NCBI GenBank assembly: GCA_013821455.1
Contig: JACDGS010000016.1
Coordinates: forward strand, 18,142 to 82,141
DNA: 64,000 bases
Direction: 5' to 3'
Origin: Chthoniobacterales bacterium
GTDB lineage: Bacteria > Verrucomicrobiota > Verrucomicrobiia > Chthoniobacterales > UBA10450
The number at the start of each line of letters is the position of its first letter. The first letter of the stretch is position 1. Below the pieces are notes generated by a model. That model was not told where the DNA came from. It worked only from the letters and a program-made list of their open reading frames with translations, and did not search any database. Shown one piece after another: positions 1-8,705 of the stretch. The translations under genes were made by a program, and so were the position numbers.

Positions 1-265
1 CGTTCTGCGCCGTCCAATCGAGAAAATTCGCGGGCGAGCAATCGCCCTGCGACTCGCCGGTGGTGCGATCCATCTGCGCGAGCGTGACGATGTTTTCCGA
101 ATCGGGGTACGGCAGCGGATGAAGGAGCACGCCGTCGATCACGCTAAAAATCGCGCTCGAGCCGGCGATGCCTAACGAAAGCGTAACGATCGCGACCAGC
201 GTGAAGCCGGGATTTTTCAAAAGCATCCGCAGCCCGAAACGGAGATCTTGCAAAAGTGTGTGCAT
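1..265 (-). CDS. ADOP/MacB-family permease, N-terminal part (cut by window edge)
   Basis: The reverse strand from the ATG at 265 reads [20 protein letters not shown] and continues in frame to the window edge. It has the first membrane segment (about residues 20-40, ending in an [15 protein letters not shown] motif) and the start of the MacB periplasmic core domain, with the usual NFLDW motif. The family is an inner-membrane permease of MacB/FtsX type with two fused permease halves, normally about 800 residues. It is the last visible member of a tandem series on this strand and probably belongs to the same transcription unit as the genes to its right. The substrate is unknown. Confidence 0.85.
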   Translation of the reverse strand, partial: MHTLLQDLRFGLRMLLKNPGFTLVAIVTLSLGIAGSSAIFSVIDGVLLHPLPYPDSENIVTLAQMDRTTGESQGDCSPANFLDWTAQN

Positions 266-324
266 AAATTATTCGGCGCGGAGTGTGATCATCGGATTGA
301 CGCGCGAGGCCCGGCGGACCGGTA

Positions 325-400
325 ACGCGGGCATCCTGCCTGCAGGTTCGTCGGCGGTGCAGGCAAGATGCCCGCACGACCTGACAGCCAGGATGGCTGT
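325..400. repeat. Hairpin repeat (AGILPAG type) inside the decayed permease
   Basis: Arms GGGCATCCTGCCTGC (329-343) and GCAGGCAAGATGCCC (359-373) are near-complementary, and a CAGCCAGGATGGCTGT hairpin follows. Its chance translation resembles the AGILPAG...RMPALP strings common in predicted verrucomicrobial proteins. It separates the displaced ADOP C-terminus from the rest of the gene and is probably a small non-autonomous mobile hairpin. Confidence 0.6.
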
Positions 401-470
401 GTTACGCGATCGGCCAAAGTGAGGCGCAGGTTGTTCATTACTCAGTTTTTCGTTAAGCGTTCGGAGGGAT

Positions 471-500
471 CTGGGGAGCGCATGCGCCCTCGCCGAACGG
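471..500. repeat. Partial copy of family A repeat at the permease breakpoint
   Basis: CTGGGGAGCGCATGCGCC followed by CTCGCCGAACGG matches the left arm and inner stem of the family A hairpins (compare 4168-4315) but lacks the right arm. It sits directly beside the inverted ADOP fragment, suggesting that repeat-mediated rearrangement broke the gene. Confidence 0.6.
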
Positions 501-1686
501 ATGAAAAGCGGCTCGCGCACGGGCGGTGACAGCGGCCACAAAGGCCGGCTGCGCAACGGCCTCGTCATGGCGGAAGTCGCGATCGATGTGCGACGCCTGC
601 CACGCTGGAGCGGCGGCGCGCTGACCTTCCGTGCCCCATTCCGCGAGAAGCAGTCCGAAGAGCCCGCCGAGCGCGGAAAGAAGGACGCTTTCGGTGAGCA
701 GTTGCCTAACGACGCGGCCGCGGCTCGCGCCTAGCGCCGCGCGCAAAGCGATTTCTTTTCCGCGGACCGATGCACGCGCGAGGAGCAGATTGGCGACGTT
801 CGCGTTTGCAATCAGGAGCACGCAAAAAACCGCGCCGAACAAAACATAAAGCGCGGTCTGCACATCGCCGATCAAGTCTTCGCGCAACGGCTTTGCGGCC
901 ACGTCAAAGTAGCTGTTGCTGTCGGGATATTGTTTCGCCAGCCGCGCCGCGATGGTGGAGAGATCGGCCTGCGCCTGCTCGGCCGAAACGTTAGGCAACA
1001 AACGCGCGATCGCCTGCAGGCTATGGTTGCCGCGTTCCTCCGTCACCGGCTTGCCTTCGACCGCCGTGGCGTCGTCCGCGATCGTGACGTACAACTCAAT
1101 CGGATCGGTCTGGATCGGGTATTGAAAACGCGCCGGCATCACACCGATGACGGTGTAGGAGCGCCGATCGAGTTCGACCGTGCGGCCGAGGACATTCTTG
1201 TCGCCGCCGAAATGCTTTTGCCAAAAGTCGTAGCTGAGAATGACTTTGAATCCGCCGGGACCGCCGCCGGCCGTTTCATCGACGCGCACAAACTCGCGGC
1301 CGAGCATCGGCTTGATCCCGAGGACGCCGAAAAATTCCGCGCTGCATTTCACTCCGACGAGACTTTGCGCGCCCGCGGTGTCTTTGAAGGCGTAGCTGCC
1401 CTCGCGATAAAGCGCGCTGCTCGCGAGCGTGCGGTTCTGAGTTCGGAAATCGAAAAAGTCGGGATAGGAAAGCGAGCCAAGCTGGTCGCGCGAAGTGCCG
1501 TCATGCGTGTTGGTCATGCCGACGGCGAGCAGTTGTTGCGGCGCGGGAAACGGCAGCGGCTTGAGCAGAACCGCATTGACCACGCTGAAAATCGCGGTGT
1601 TGGCGCCGATGCCTAACGCCAGGGTGAGGATGGCGATGAGGGTGAAACCGGGCGATTTGCGGAGCTGGCGAAGAGCAAAACGAAGA

Positions 1687-4131
1687 TCATTCATAACGAA
1701 GAGCAACAATCGGATCGACACGGGTGGCGCGACGCGCCGGGAACCAGCAGGCAAGAAAAGTGACAACGGCGAGAGCGATGAGCGCGGTCAGCAGCGCCAC
1801 GGGATCGAGGCTGCCGACGTTGTAGAGCAGACTCGTTAGGGCGCGCCCCGCGCCGATCGCACCGAGGAAGCCTAACGACATCCCGATGCCGACCAGCGCG
1901 AGCCCGCGGCCGAGGGCGAGCCGGAAAACATTTTCGCGCGGCGCACCGAGCGCAAGGCGAATGCCAAACTCGCGCGTCCGTTGCGTGACGGTCAGCGCCA
2001 TCACGCCGTAGAGGCCGACGCTGGCGAGGATGAGCGCGAGCGCGGCGAAAGAGCCGAGCAGCGTCATCGTTAGGCGACGCGTCGCCAGGCTGTCGCCGAT
2101 GTTTTCTTCCATCGTCGCGATCGCCGCCACCGGCTGATCGGGATCGACACTTTGCACCGCCCTAACGATCGCGGGTGCGAGCATGGCGGGATCGGCCACC
2201 GCGGCGCGCACGAGCAGGTTGTTGTCGGAACTGACGACTTGCGACGCAAAAAGATATTCCTGCGGCAAGGCCTGGCGGTCGAACTCGTCCCCGGGCGCAT
2301 CGGTGCGCACTCGCGGCACCACTCCGATGATCGTTAGGGGAACAGGGTTGTCGTCTTCGTTTTGATTATCGTCGAGATGGCGGCCGACCGGGTTTTGGTT
2401 CGGGAAATAACGGCGCGCAAAACTCTCGTCGATGATGACCGCATGCGGCTGATGCGGCTTGTCCTCCGCCGTGAAGTTGCGGCCGCGGAGCAGCGGCATC
2501 TTCATCAACTTGAAATAATCCTGCGAAACGACGTTGATCTCGGCCGACGGTTCGCGCCCGTGTTCGCTGGGCGGCGTACCGGTAAGGTGAAACGAGCTGT
2601 CCCATTCGTTGTCGTCGAAGGGAATATTTTCCCCGATCGCGGCCAATTCGACTCCGGGAACGGCTTGCACGCGCTCCAGCATTTGCGCGAAAAAGGCGCG
2701 GCGTTTATCGCTCGAATTGTAGCGCGCTTGGGGCAGCGAAAGCGTCATCGCAAGAATGCCCTTCGGCTCAAACCCGAGCGGCGCGTTTTGCGAACGCCAA
2801 AAACTTTTCACCGTCAGGCCGGCGCCGGCGAGCAGGATGAGCGCGAGCGCGACCTGTGTGACGACGAGCGCACTGCGCGCACGTTGCCTTCCTGTGCTTT
2901 CGCTGCCACCGCGGCTGCCAGCTTCATTCAAGTCGCCCGCGAGCGCGGCGAGTCGCGAGACCCGCCACGCCGGCCAAACGCCCGCGAGAATCCCGCAGAG
3001 CAGCGCGATGATCGTCGCGAAGACAAGTGTGAAAACATCGAGCCGCGTTTGTTGAAAACGTAAAACATGCTGCGGACTCAGCGCGTGAATCGCATCGATA
3101 CTCCAAACCGCGATGAGCAATCCGGCCGCGCCGCCAACGAGTCCGAGCAGGGTGCTTTCGACCAGCAACAAGCGCATCAAACGCCAGCGACTCGCGCCCA
3201 TCGCGGCGCGCACCGCGAGTTCTTTGCCGCGCGAAAGGGCGCGCGCGAGTTGCAGGTTCGCGACATTGGCGCAGGCGATCAGCAGCACGCAGCCGACGGC
3301 CGCGAGAAGCAAATTCAAACTCTGGCGATAATCGCCGACGGTCGCATCAAGGAGCGGGCGCGCGTTGATGGAGCGACCGGAATTCGTTTCGGGATAACGA
3401 CTCGTTAGGGAGCGGGCAATCGTGTCGAGCTCGGCCTTCGCCTGCGCCAGGGTCGTCCCATCTTTCAAGCGCCCGAGCGCGGAAAATCCCGGGTGGTTGT
3501 CACGCTGCAGGATGTTCTTATCTTTGCGCAGGTCGCCTAACGAAATGAAAACCTGCGCCGTGCGCATCAGCTGCATCTCGTTAGGCAACACGCCCACGAT
3601 CTCGCGCGGGACGGTATCGACCACGATTTGTTGCCCGATCGCCTTGGGCGAACCACCGAAGCGCCGTTGCCATAAACTCGCGCTGATCATGGTCACTTTC
3701 GGACCGCCGGGGACGTCTTCCTTTTCCGCAAAATCGCGGCCGAGGATCGGTTTTAAGCCGAGAACGCGCACCGTGTTCCAAGTCATCACACCGGCATTGA
3801 CTCGCTCCGGCGCGGCCCCGCCCCCGGGGGCCGACAAGTTGGCCGAGTCGCGGCGATAGAGTGCGAGATCGGTGAAGGTGTGCTGCGCCGCGCGCCAATC
3901 GAGGAAATTCAGATAGCTGACCGAGCCCGACTCGAAGATCCGCATCCGCTCGCGCAACAGGACGAGGCGGTCCGATTGTGGGTAGGGTAATGGCCGCAAC
4001 AGCACCGCCTCGACCACGCTGAAGATCGCGGTGTTCGCGCCAATGCCGAGCGCGAGGGCCGCGATCGCGATGAGCGCGAAGGCCGGCGCCTTCAGCAGCA
4101 TGCGGACGGCGTAACGAAGATCAGAAATCAT
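1687..4131 (-). CDS. ADOP/MacB-family ABC permease
   Basis: This 814-residue protein has the typical ADOP layout. There is one membrane helix at about 15-40, a MacB-type periplasmic core to about 245, and an FtsX block at about 272-390 containing the [16 protein letters not shown] motif. A second half repeats the pattern: helix near 425-442, core, and FtsX block at about 690-805, ending [11 protein letters not shown]. Full length for the family. Such proteins act as inner-membrane permeases with a LolD/MacB-type ATPase, by analogy in efflux or envelope functions; the substrate cannot be read from sequence. The stop overlaps the next gene's start, indicating translational coupling. The start ATG has two octamer motifs immediately upstream. 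Confidence 0.93.
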   Translation of the reverse strand: MISDLRYAVRMLLKAPAFALIAIAALALGIGANTAIFSVVEAVLLRPLPYPQSDRLVLLRERMRIFESGSVSYLNFLDWRAAQHTFTDLALYRRDSANLSAPGGGAAPERVNAGVMTWNTVRVLGLKPILGRDFAEKEDVPGGPKVTMISASLWQRRFGGSPKAIGQQIVVDTVPREIVGVLPNEMQLMRTAQVFISLGDLRKDKNILQRDNHPGFSALGRLKDGTTLAQAKAELDTIARSLTSRYPETNSGRSINARPLLDATVGDYRQSLNLLLAAVGCVLLIACANVANLQLARALSRGKELAVRAAMGASRWRLMRLLLVESTLLGLVGGAAGLLIAVWSIDAIHALSPQHVLRFQQTRLDVFTLVFATIIALLCGILAGVWPAWRVSRLAALAGDLNEAGSRGGSESTGRQRARSALVVTQVALALILLAGAGLTVKSFWRSQNAPLGFEPKGILAMTLSLPQARYNSSDKRRAFFAQMLERVQAVPGVELAAIGENIPFDDNEWDSSFHLTGTPPSEHGREPSAEINVVSQDYFKLMKMPLLRGRNFTAEDKPHQPHAVIIDESFARRYFPNQNPVGRHLDDNQNEDDNPVPLTIIGVVPRVRTDAPGDEFDRQALPQEYLFASQVVSSDNNLLVRAAVADPAMLAPAIVRAVQSVDPDQPVAAIATMEENIGDSLATRRLTMTLLGSFAALALILASVGLYGVMALTVTQRTREFGIRLALGAPRENVFRLALGRGLALVGIGMSLGFLGAIGAGRALTSLLYNVGSLDPVALLTALIALAVVTFLACWFPARRATRVDPIVALRYE

Positions 4132-4134
4132 GGT

Positions 4135-4152
4135 TCGTTAGGCATCGTTAGG
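4135..4152. repeat. Two octamer motifs 10 bp apart beside a permease start
   Basis: TCGTTAGG occurs at 4135-4142 and 4145-4152, one helical turn apart, 3 bp upstream of the ATG at 4131, where a ribosome binding site would normally lie. No clear Shine-Dalgarno sequence is visible. Confidence 0.6.
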
Positions 4153-4167
4153 CACGGTATTTGAGTT

Positions 4168-4315
4168 CCGGGGAGCGCACGCGCCCTCGCGTGCTCCGTT
4201 CCGGCGCCTCGCCGAACGGACGCAGGTTCGTTAGGGGTTCGTTGTCCTCGGACGCGCGCGGAAGTTTTCGGCGGGGCGCCGAAAACAGCACGCGAGGCGC
4301 GTGCGCTCCCCGGAA
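4168..4315. repeat. Family A intergenic hairpin repeat, copy 1
   Basis: Long inverted repeat: left arm CCGGGGAGCGCACGCG, right arm CGCGTGCGCTCCCCGG, with an inner stem TTTTCGGCGGGGCGCCGAAAA. It fills the gap between the DUF4097 gene and the next permease. One octamer motif is embedded near 4225. Likely effects are on mRNA stability or differential expression along the operon. Confidence 0.85.
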
Positions 4316-4330
4316 TGCGCGCGCGACTAT

Positions 4331-5335
4331 TCATTGCTGTGCGGTTTGCTTTTCCGCGGAGACGATTTCGATCGCACCCGCGCCGCTGCGCAGGACGAGT
4401 TTGCGCCCGCCGCCGTTGATCGCGCCTTTGAGCGAATCGTGATCGGACTGCGTTCCCGTCATCGGCAGCTCGCTGTGCACGCTGCCCGCGCCGGTTTCGG
4501 CATCGACGTCGAGGCCGGCGTTCCTGGGCGCGAGGACCGTGATCGCGCCGGCGGAAGTTTCCAGCCTGACGTCTCCGACCACCGGCGCGGACAAGATCGC
4601 CGCGATCGCGCCGCCGGAGGTTTCGGCGTTCAATTTTCCGCTGATATTATCCAGCCGCAGTTTGCCGCCGCTGCTCTCGACTTTCGTATCACCGGTGAAA
4701 TTCATCACCGTGATCGGACCACCGGAAGTGTCGGCGCCGAGTTGGCCGCGGCTGTTCGTTACTTCGATGCGGCCGCCGCTGGTATCGAGATGGATTTTGC
4801 CATCGCCGTTGGAGATTTTGATTTCGCCGCCGCTCGTATCGGCATGAATATCGCCGCGCACTTGCGCGAAGGTGATATCGCCGCCGCTCGTGTCCGCCTT
4901 GGACGCGCCGGTCAGACCCGTGACGGAAATATGGCCGCCGCTGGTGTCGAGATCGGTGCGGAAATTCGCGGGCACGCGAATGGTGTAGCGGCCTTCGGTG
5001 CGGTGCGATCCGAGCAGGTCTCGCATCTGCGAAAAGAAGGACTCATGCGAACGCGTTGCGCGGACGTAAACGGTGTCGCCCTCCGTCGTCACGCGCACGG
5101 GCACGGCGGCGAAATAGCGCTGCTCTTTTTCCTCCGAGGCGGTCTCTACTTTTCGGTAGGCATCGACCACTACTTTGTCGTTTTCGCCGGGCGAGACGGT
5201 GATGCTGCCAAAATCGACATCGACGACTAATTTTCCGCCGGATTGGGCGACGCGCGTTTCGTGAATGGTTTGCTCCGCCGCCAGGGCGGAAAAAGCGGAG
5301 GCGAGCAGAATGGTCAGACTGATGGGTGTTTTCAT
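4331..5335 (-). CDS. DUF4097-type secreted beta-ladder protein
   Basis: A 334-residue protein with a signal peptide (about 1-20, ending ALAAE). The body is a strict 18-residue repeat: DTSGG at residues 130, 148, 166, 184 and 202, ESSGG at 220, ETSGG at 238 and a degenerate ETSAG at 259. This matches the DUF4097 (LiaX/adhesin-like) ladder fold, a stack of short beta rungs expected outside the inner membrane. It sits between an ATPase gene and a permease gene in the same orientation. In other bacteria DUF4097 genes often accompany envelope-stress two-component systems and ABC exporters, which fits the kinase/regulator pair upstream. The exact role is unknown. Confidence 0.85.
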   Translation of the reverse strand: MKTPISLTILLASAFSALAAEQTIHETRVAQSGGKLVVDVDFGSITVSPGENDKVVVDAYRKVETASEEKEQRYFAAVPVRVTTEGDTVYVRATRSHESFFSQMRDLLGSHRTEGRYTIRVPANFRTDLDTSGGHISVTGLTGASKADTSGGDITFAQVRGDIHADTSGGEIKISNGDGKIHLDTSGGRIEVTNSRGQLGADTSGGPITVMNFTGDTKVESSGGKLRLDNISGKLNAETSGGAIAAILSAPVVGDVRLETSAGAITVLAPRNAGLDVDAETGAGSVHSELPMTGTQSDHDSLKGAINGGGRKLVLRSGAGAIEIVSAEKQTAQQ

Positions 5336-5343
5336 AGGGATGT

Positions 5344-5388
5344 TCGTTAGGCGGTGGTTAGGTTTATTCGTTAGGCAAAATCGTTAGG
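5344..5388. repeat. Cluster of four phased TCGTTAGG-type motifs upstream of DUF4097 gene
   Basis: TCGTTAGG starts at 5344, a variant TGGTTAGG at 5355, and TCGTTAGG again at 5368 and 5381. The spacings of 11, 13 and 13 bp are close to one helical turn, all in the same orientation, in the 5' region of the gene starting at 5335. This is the densest cluster in the window and could be a protein-binding array. Confidence 0.6.
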
Positions 5389-5400
5389 CGCCGAAGACAT

Positions 5401-5531
5401 TCCGGGGAGCGCACGCGCCTCGCGTGCTGCACTCGGCGCCTCGCCGAGTGCTTCCCGGGCGAGCAACGTGTGGAAAGAAGTTTTCGGCGGGGCGCCGAAA
5501 ACAGCACGCGAGGCGCGTGCGCTCCCCGGAA
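5401..5531. repeat. Family A intergenic hairpin repeat, copy 2
   Basis: CCGGGGAGCGCACGCGCC and its complement GGCGCGTGCGCTCCCCGG bracket two inner stems (CACTCGGCGCCTCGCCGAGTG and TTTTCGGCGGGGCGCCGAAAA). It lies between the ATPase gene and the DUF4097 gene. Confidence 0.87.
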
Positions 5532-5587
5532 AAATGCGTGCGCGCACACGTGAGTGAGCTCGTGAAGCATCATTGTTAGGCAATTTT

Positions 5588-6265
5588 TCATTTAATGATC
5601 CAACCGTCGCGCAGTTGGATGACTCGGTTGCCGTGGGCGGCGTTGGTTTCCGAATGCGTCACCTGGATGATGGTGGTGCCCTCGGTGTTCAGTTTTTTGA
5701 AGAGCTGCATGATTTCCTCGGCCTGGCCGGAATGGAGATTGCCGGTCGGCTCGTCGGCGAGAATGAGTTTCGGTTTTGCAATGACCGCGCGTGCGATGCT
5801 GACGAGCTGCTGCTGCCCGCCGGAAAGTTGCCGCGGATAGAGATCCTTTTTTCCGACGATGGAAAAGCGATCCAGCGTGTCGGCGACGAGCGCGGTCCGC
5901 TCGGATTTTGAGTAACGGCGGTAGGAGAGGGGAATATCGAGATTTTCGTAAACCGTCAGGTCGTCGAGCAGGTTGTAGTTTTGAAAAACGAAACCGACCT
6001 GCTCGTTGCGCAGCGTCGTGCGCTCTTTCGGTTTCAGGCGATGGACCGGGGTTTCATCCAGGAAAAATTCTCCCGTCCAGCCGAAATCGTGCATGCCTAA
6101 CAAATGCAAGAGCGTCGATTTTCCCGCGCCCGACGGACCCATCACGGAAACGAAATCACCCTCTTCGATTTCGAGATTGATGTCGCGCAGGACGTAGGTG
6201 AACTGCTGTTTGCCTAACGGATAGGAGCGCTCGATGTGGTTGAGTTTGATGAGTGGAGCGGTCAT
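5588..6265 (-). CDS. LolD/MacB-type ABC transporter ATPase
   Basis: A 225-residue nucleotide-binding subunit. Visible motifs are Walker A GPSGAGKST (residues 43-51), the Q-loop FQNYN, signature LSGGQQQ, Walker B LILADEPTG and an H-loop histidine (VTHSETNAA). Length and motifs place it in the LolD/MacB ATPase group that drives MacB-like permeases by mechanotransmission. It starts 4 nt after the stop of the permease at 6270-8705, so the two are probably co-translated. The residue after the signature is Leu rather than the usual Arg. The partner permease is presumably one or more of the flanking ADOP proteins. Confidence 0.93.
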   Translation of the reverse strand: MTAPLIKLNHIERSYPLGKQQFTYVLRDINLEIEEGDFVSVMGPSGAGKSTLLHLLGMHDFGWTGEFFLDETPVHRLKPKERTTLRNEQVGFVFQNYNLLDDLTVYENLDIPLSYRRYSKSERTALVADTLDRFSIVGKKDLYPRQLSGGQQQLVSIARAVIAKPKLILADEPTGNLHSGQAEEIMQLFKKLNTEGTTIIQVTHSETNAAHGNRVIQLRDGWIIK

Positions 6266-6269
6266 AAAA

Positions 6270-8705
6270 TTATCGGTTCGTTAGGGCAACGAGCGGCTCG
6301 AGGCGGGCCGCGCGGCGGGCCGGGAAATAGCAGGCGAGGAAGGCTGCGATGATGAGAAGCAGCGAGATGACTGCGAAAGTGGTTGGATCGCCGGCGCTCA
6401 CGTGAAAGAGGAGGCTGGCGATAAAACGGGTGAGCGCGAAAGCTCCGAAGAGGCCGGCGATTACTCCCATTCCCGTCAGGGTCATGCCCTGCCTAACGAT
6501 GAGGCGAAGGACGTCGCCGCGTTGCGCGCCGAGAGCCATGCGAATGCCGATTTCGTGAGTCCGCTGCGCGACCGTTTGCGCGAGCACGCCGTAAATCCCG
6601 ATCGCCGCGAGGAGAAAAGCCAGGCCCGCGAAGAGACCAAGGAGAAACATGGTGAACCGGCGCACCGAGGTCGAGTCGGCGAGCCATTGCTCCATCGTAG
6701 CGACATTGAAGACCGCCTGTTCGTTATCGAGCGCGAGAATTTCCCGCCGCACGGTCGCGACCATCGACTCGGGGTCGATCCGGCTGTGCACGACGAGCGT
6801 CATCGCCGAGGTCGGCATTTGCGGCAGCGGCACGTAGAGCGCCATCGTGCCGGGCGTGTCCAGGCCGTATTGCTTCACGTCGCCGAGCACACCGACGACG
6901 GTGCGCCAGGGCCGCTGCTCAATCGGACCGGAGTTGTAAAAACGGAGCCGTTTTCCCACCGCGTCCTCGCCCGGCCAAAATTTTCGCGCGGTGGTTTCGC
7001 TGACCAAAACCGCGAGGGGCGCTGCCGCTTTATCCTCTGTAGTGAGCGAGCGACCCCGGAGCAGCGGGATCGACATCGTGCGCGGATAATCCGGCGTGAT
7101 GATGTAGTTATCGACCGAAGGAAATTCGCCCGCGCGCCGCGGCTGGCCTTCCGCTTCGATCGTGCGCTTGTCGAAGTTGTCGCTCACTGGCAGCACACTC
7201 GTTAGGCCAATCTGGTCGATGCCCGGCACTGCGCCCAACCGCGAGATCATGCGGTCGTAGAAGTTGTTCCAAGCGCGCTCGTTCGGGTATTTCGCCTGCG
7301 GCAACCAGACATTCATCGTTACCAAGCCCGCGGATTTGAATCCGGGATCGACGGCCTGGAGGCGGACCACGCTCTTGATCAAAAGACCGGCGGCGATGAG
7401 CAGAACCATCGCGAGCGCGACTTCCCCAACGACGAGTGCGCTGCGCAGATTGCTCCGCGTGCTCCCGGCGTTAGGCGTGCGGCCGCCATCGTTCAAGGTC
7501 GTGTTCAACTCCGCGCGGGAAGCGCGCAGGGCAGGCGCGCAGCCGAAGAGAATGCCGGTCAGGGTCGAAACCGCGAAGGTGAAAACGAGAACGCGGGCGT
7601 CGAGTTGAATCGCGCCGAGGAGCGGAAGGAATCGCGTGCCGGCGGCTTCGATCAAACTGGTCGCCCAGACCGCGCCGAGGAGGCCGAGCATTCCGCCGGC
7701 GAAAGCGAGGAGCAGGCTTTCGGTGAGAAATTGCCTAACGAGTCGTCCGCGGCCAGCGCCGAGCGCCGCGCGAATCGCGACCTCGCGTTGCCGGGCGACG
7801 GAACGCGCGAGAAGCAGGTTGCCCACGTTGGCGCAGGCGATGAGAAGAAGAAACGCAACCGCTCCGAAGAGGAGAAGGAGCGCCGGCCGCACCGGACTAA
7901 CCAAATCGCCAGCTAGCGTAACGAGATGCACGCCACCGCCCGTATTCGTCGTCGGATGTTCTTGCTCGAGTTGGCGGGAGATCAAACTCATCTCGCTTTG
8001 CGCCCGAGTCAGGGTGACTCCCGGCTTGAGCCGCGCGATTGCGCGGAGGTGGCGGCTGGCGCGTTCCTTTTCGTTAGGCGGCTCCGCGACCGGACGATAA
8101 AATTCCGCGGGGGCGTCGAGCAATCCCGCGGGCAAAGATTGAAAATCCGCCGGCATCACGCCGACGATGGTGTAGGGGCGCGCACTTAACATGAGCGTTT
8201 TGCCGACGACACTTGGATCGCCCGCAAAACGCCGTTGCCAGAGGCCGTAACCCAGCACCGCGACGAAATCTTTGCCCTCCTGTTGTTCCTCCGCGTTGAA
8301 GACTCGGCCGAGCAAAGGCTTGCCTTGCATCACTTCGAAAAATCCGTCGCCCACCTGCGCGCCCGCGATGCGCTCAGGCTCGCCGTTCCCAGCAATGATC
8401 GGCCGGAAACTGGCGTAAGTGCTGACCGCGGCGAAGACGTGATTGCGCGCGTTCCAATCCGCGACATCGGTCGCGGAAACCTGGCCGCGATCAATTCCTT
8501 CGCTCGGCGAAACACCCCAGGCGAGGACGATCCGATTCGGATCGTGATACGGGAGCGTTTTTAAAAGCAGCGCGTTGACGACACTGAAGACCGCGGTGTT
8601 TGCCCCGATGCCGAGCGCCAAAGAGAGGATCGCGATCGCGGCGAAACCAGGCGTCTTCCAGAGCATGCGGAGAGCGAAGCGGATATCTTGCAGGAGCGCG
8701 TTCAT
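6270..8705 (-). CDS. ADOP/MacB-family ABC permease
   Basis: An 811-residue duplicated permease. It has an N-terminal helix with [13 protein letters not shown], a MacB core, an FtsX block with [16 protein letters not shown], a second helix near 430 ([14 protein letters not shown]), a second core, and a C-terminal FtsX block ending [10 protein letters not shown]. Compared with the neighbouring copies, order and length are the same and the periplasmic cores are most divergent, as expected for paralogues with different partners or substrates. The start codon overlaps the stop of the preceding permease (ATGA), and the stop is 4 nt before the ATPase start. No catalytic function of its own. Confidence 0.93.
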   Translation of the reverse strand: MNALLQDIRFALRMLWKTPGFAAIAILSLALGIGANTAVFSVVNALLLKTLPYHDPNRIVLAWGVSPSEGIDRGQVSATDVADWNARNHVFAAVSTYASFRPIIAGNGEPERIAGAQVGDGFFEVMQGKPLLGRVFNAEEQQEGKDFVAVLGYGLWQRRFAGDPSVVGKTLMLSARPYTIVGVMPADFQSLPAGLLDAPAEFYRPVAEPPNEKERASRHLRAIARLKPGVTLTRAQSEMSLISRQLEQEHPTTNTGGGVHLVTLAGDLVSPVRPALLLLFGAVAFLLLIACANVGNLLLARSVARQREVAIRAALGAGRGRLVRQFLTESLLLAFAGGMLGLLGAVWATSLIEAAGTRFLPLLGAIQLDARVLVFTFAVSTLTGILFGCAPALRASRAELNTTLNDGGRTPNAGSTRSNLRSALVVGEVALAMVLLIAAGLLIKSVVRLQAVDPGFKSAGLVTMNVWLPQAKYPNERAWNNFYDRMISRLGAVPGIDQIGLTSVLPVSDNFDKRTIEAEGQPRRAGEFPSVDNYIITPDYPRTMSIPLLRGRSLTTEDKAAAPLAVLVSETTARKFWPGEDAVGKRLRFYNSGPIEQRPWRTVVGVLGDVKQYGLDTPGTMALYVPLPQMPTSAMTLVVHSRIDPESMVATVRREILALDNEQAVFNVATMEQWLADSTSVRRFTMFLLGLFAGLAFLLAAIGIYGVLAQTVAQRTHEIGIRMALGAQRGDVLRLIVRQGMTLTGMGVIAGLFGAFALTRFIASLLFHVSAGDPTTFAVISLLLIIAAFLACYFPARRAARLEPLVALTNR

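Larger units (their letters stand above)
269..1694 (-). pseudogene. Decayed ADOP/MacB-family permease
   Basis: Translation starts at the ATG at 1694, overlapping the stop of the upstream permease by 8 nt, and gives a normal N-terminal half: membrane segment, MacB core and the first FtsX segments up to a GLLLAEWGT motif. Homology then ends. A short APAWQAS motif follows, and the reading frame closes at 453 after non-homologous sequence. The segment 522-584 reads as an ADOP motif ([12 protein letters not shown]) only on the opposite strand, so it is inverted. A second start-like MNNLRLTL lies at 438, and an ADOP C-terminus (RRASRVNPMITLRAE, stop at 269) lies beyond a repeat. Roughly 350 codons of the second half are missing. 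It is non-functional unless the first half works alone. Confidence 0.85.
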
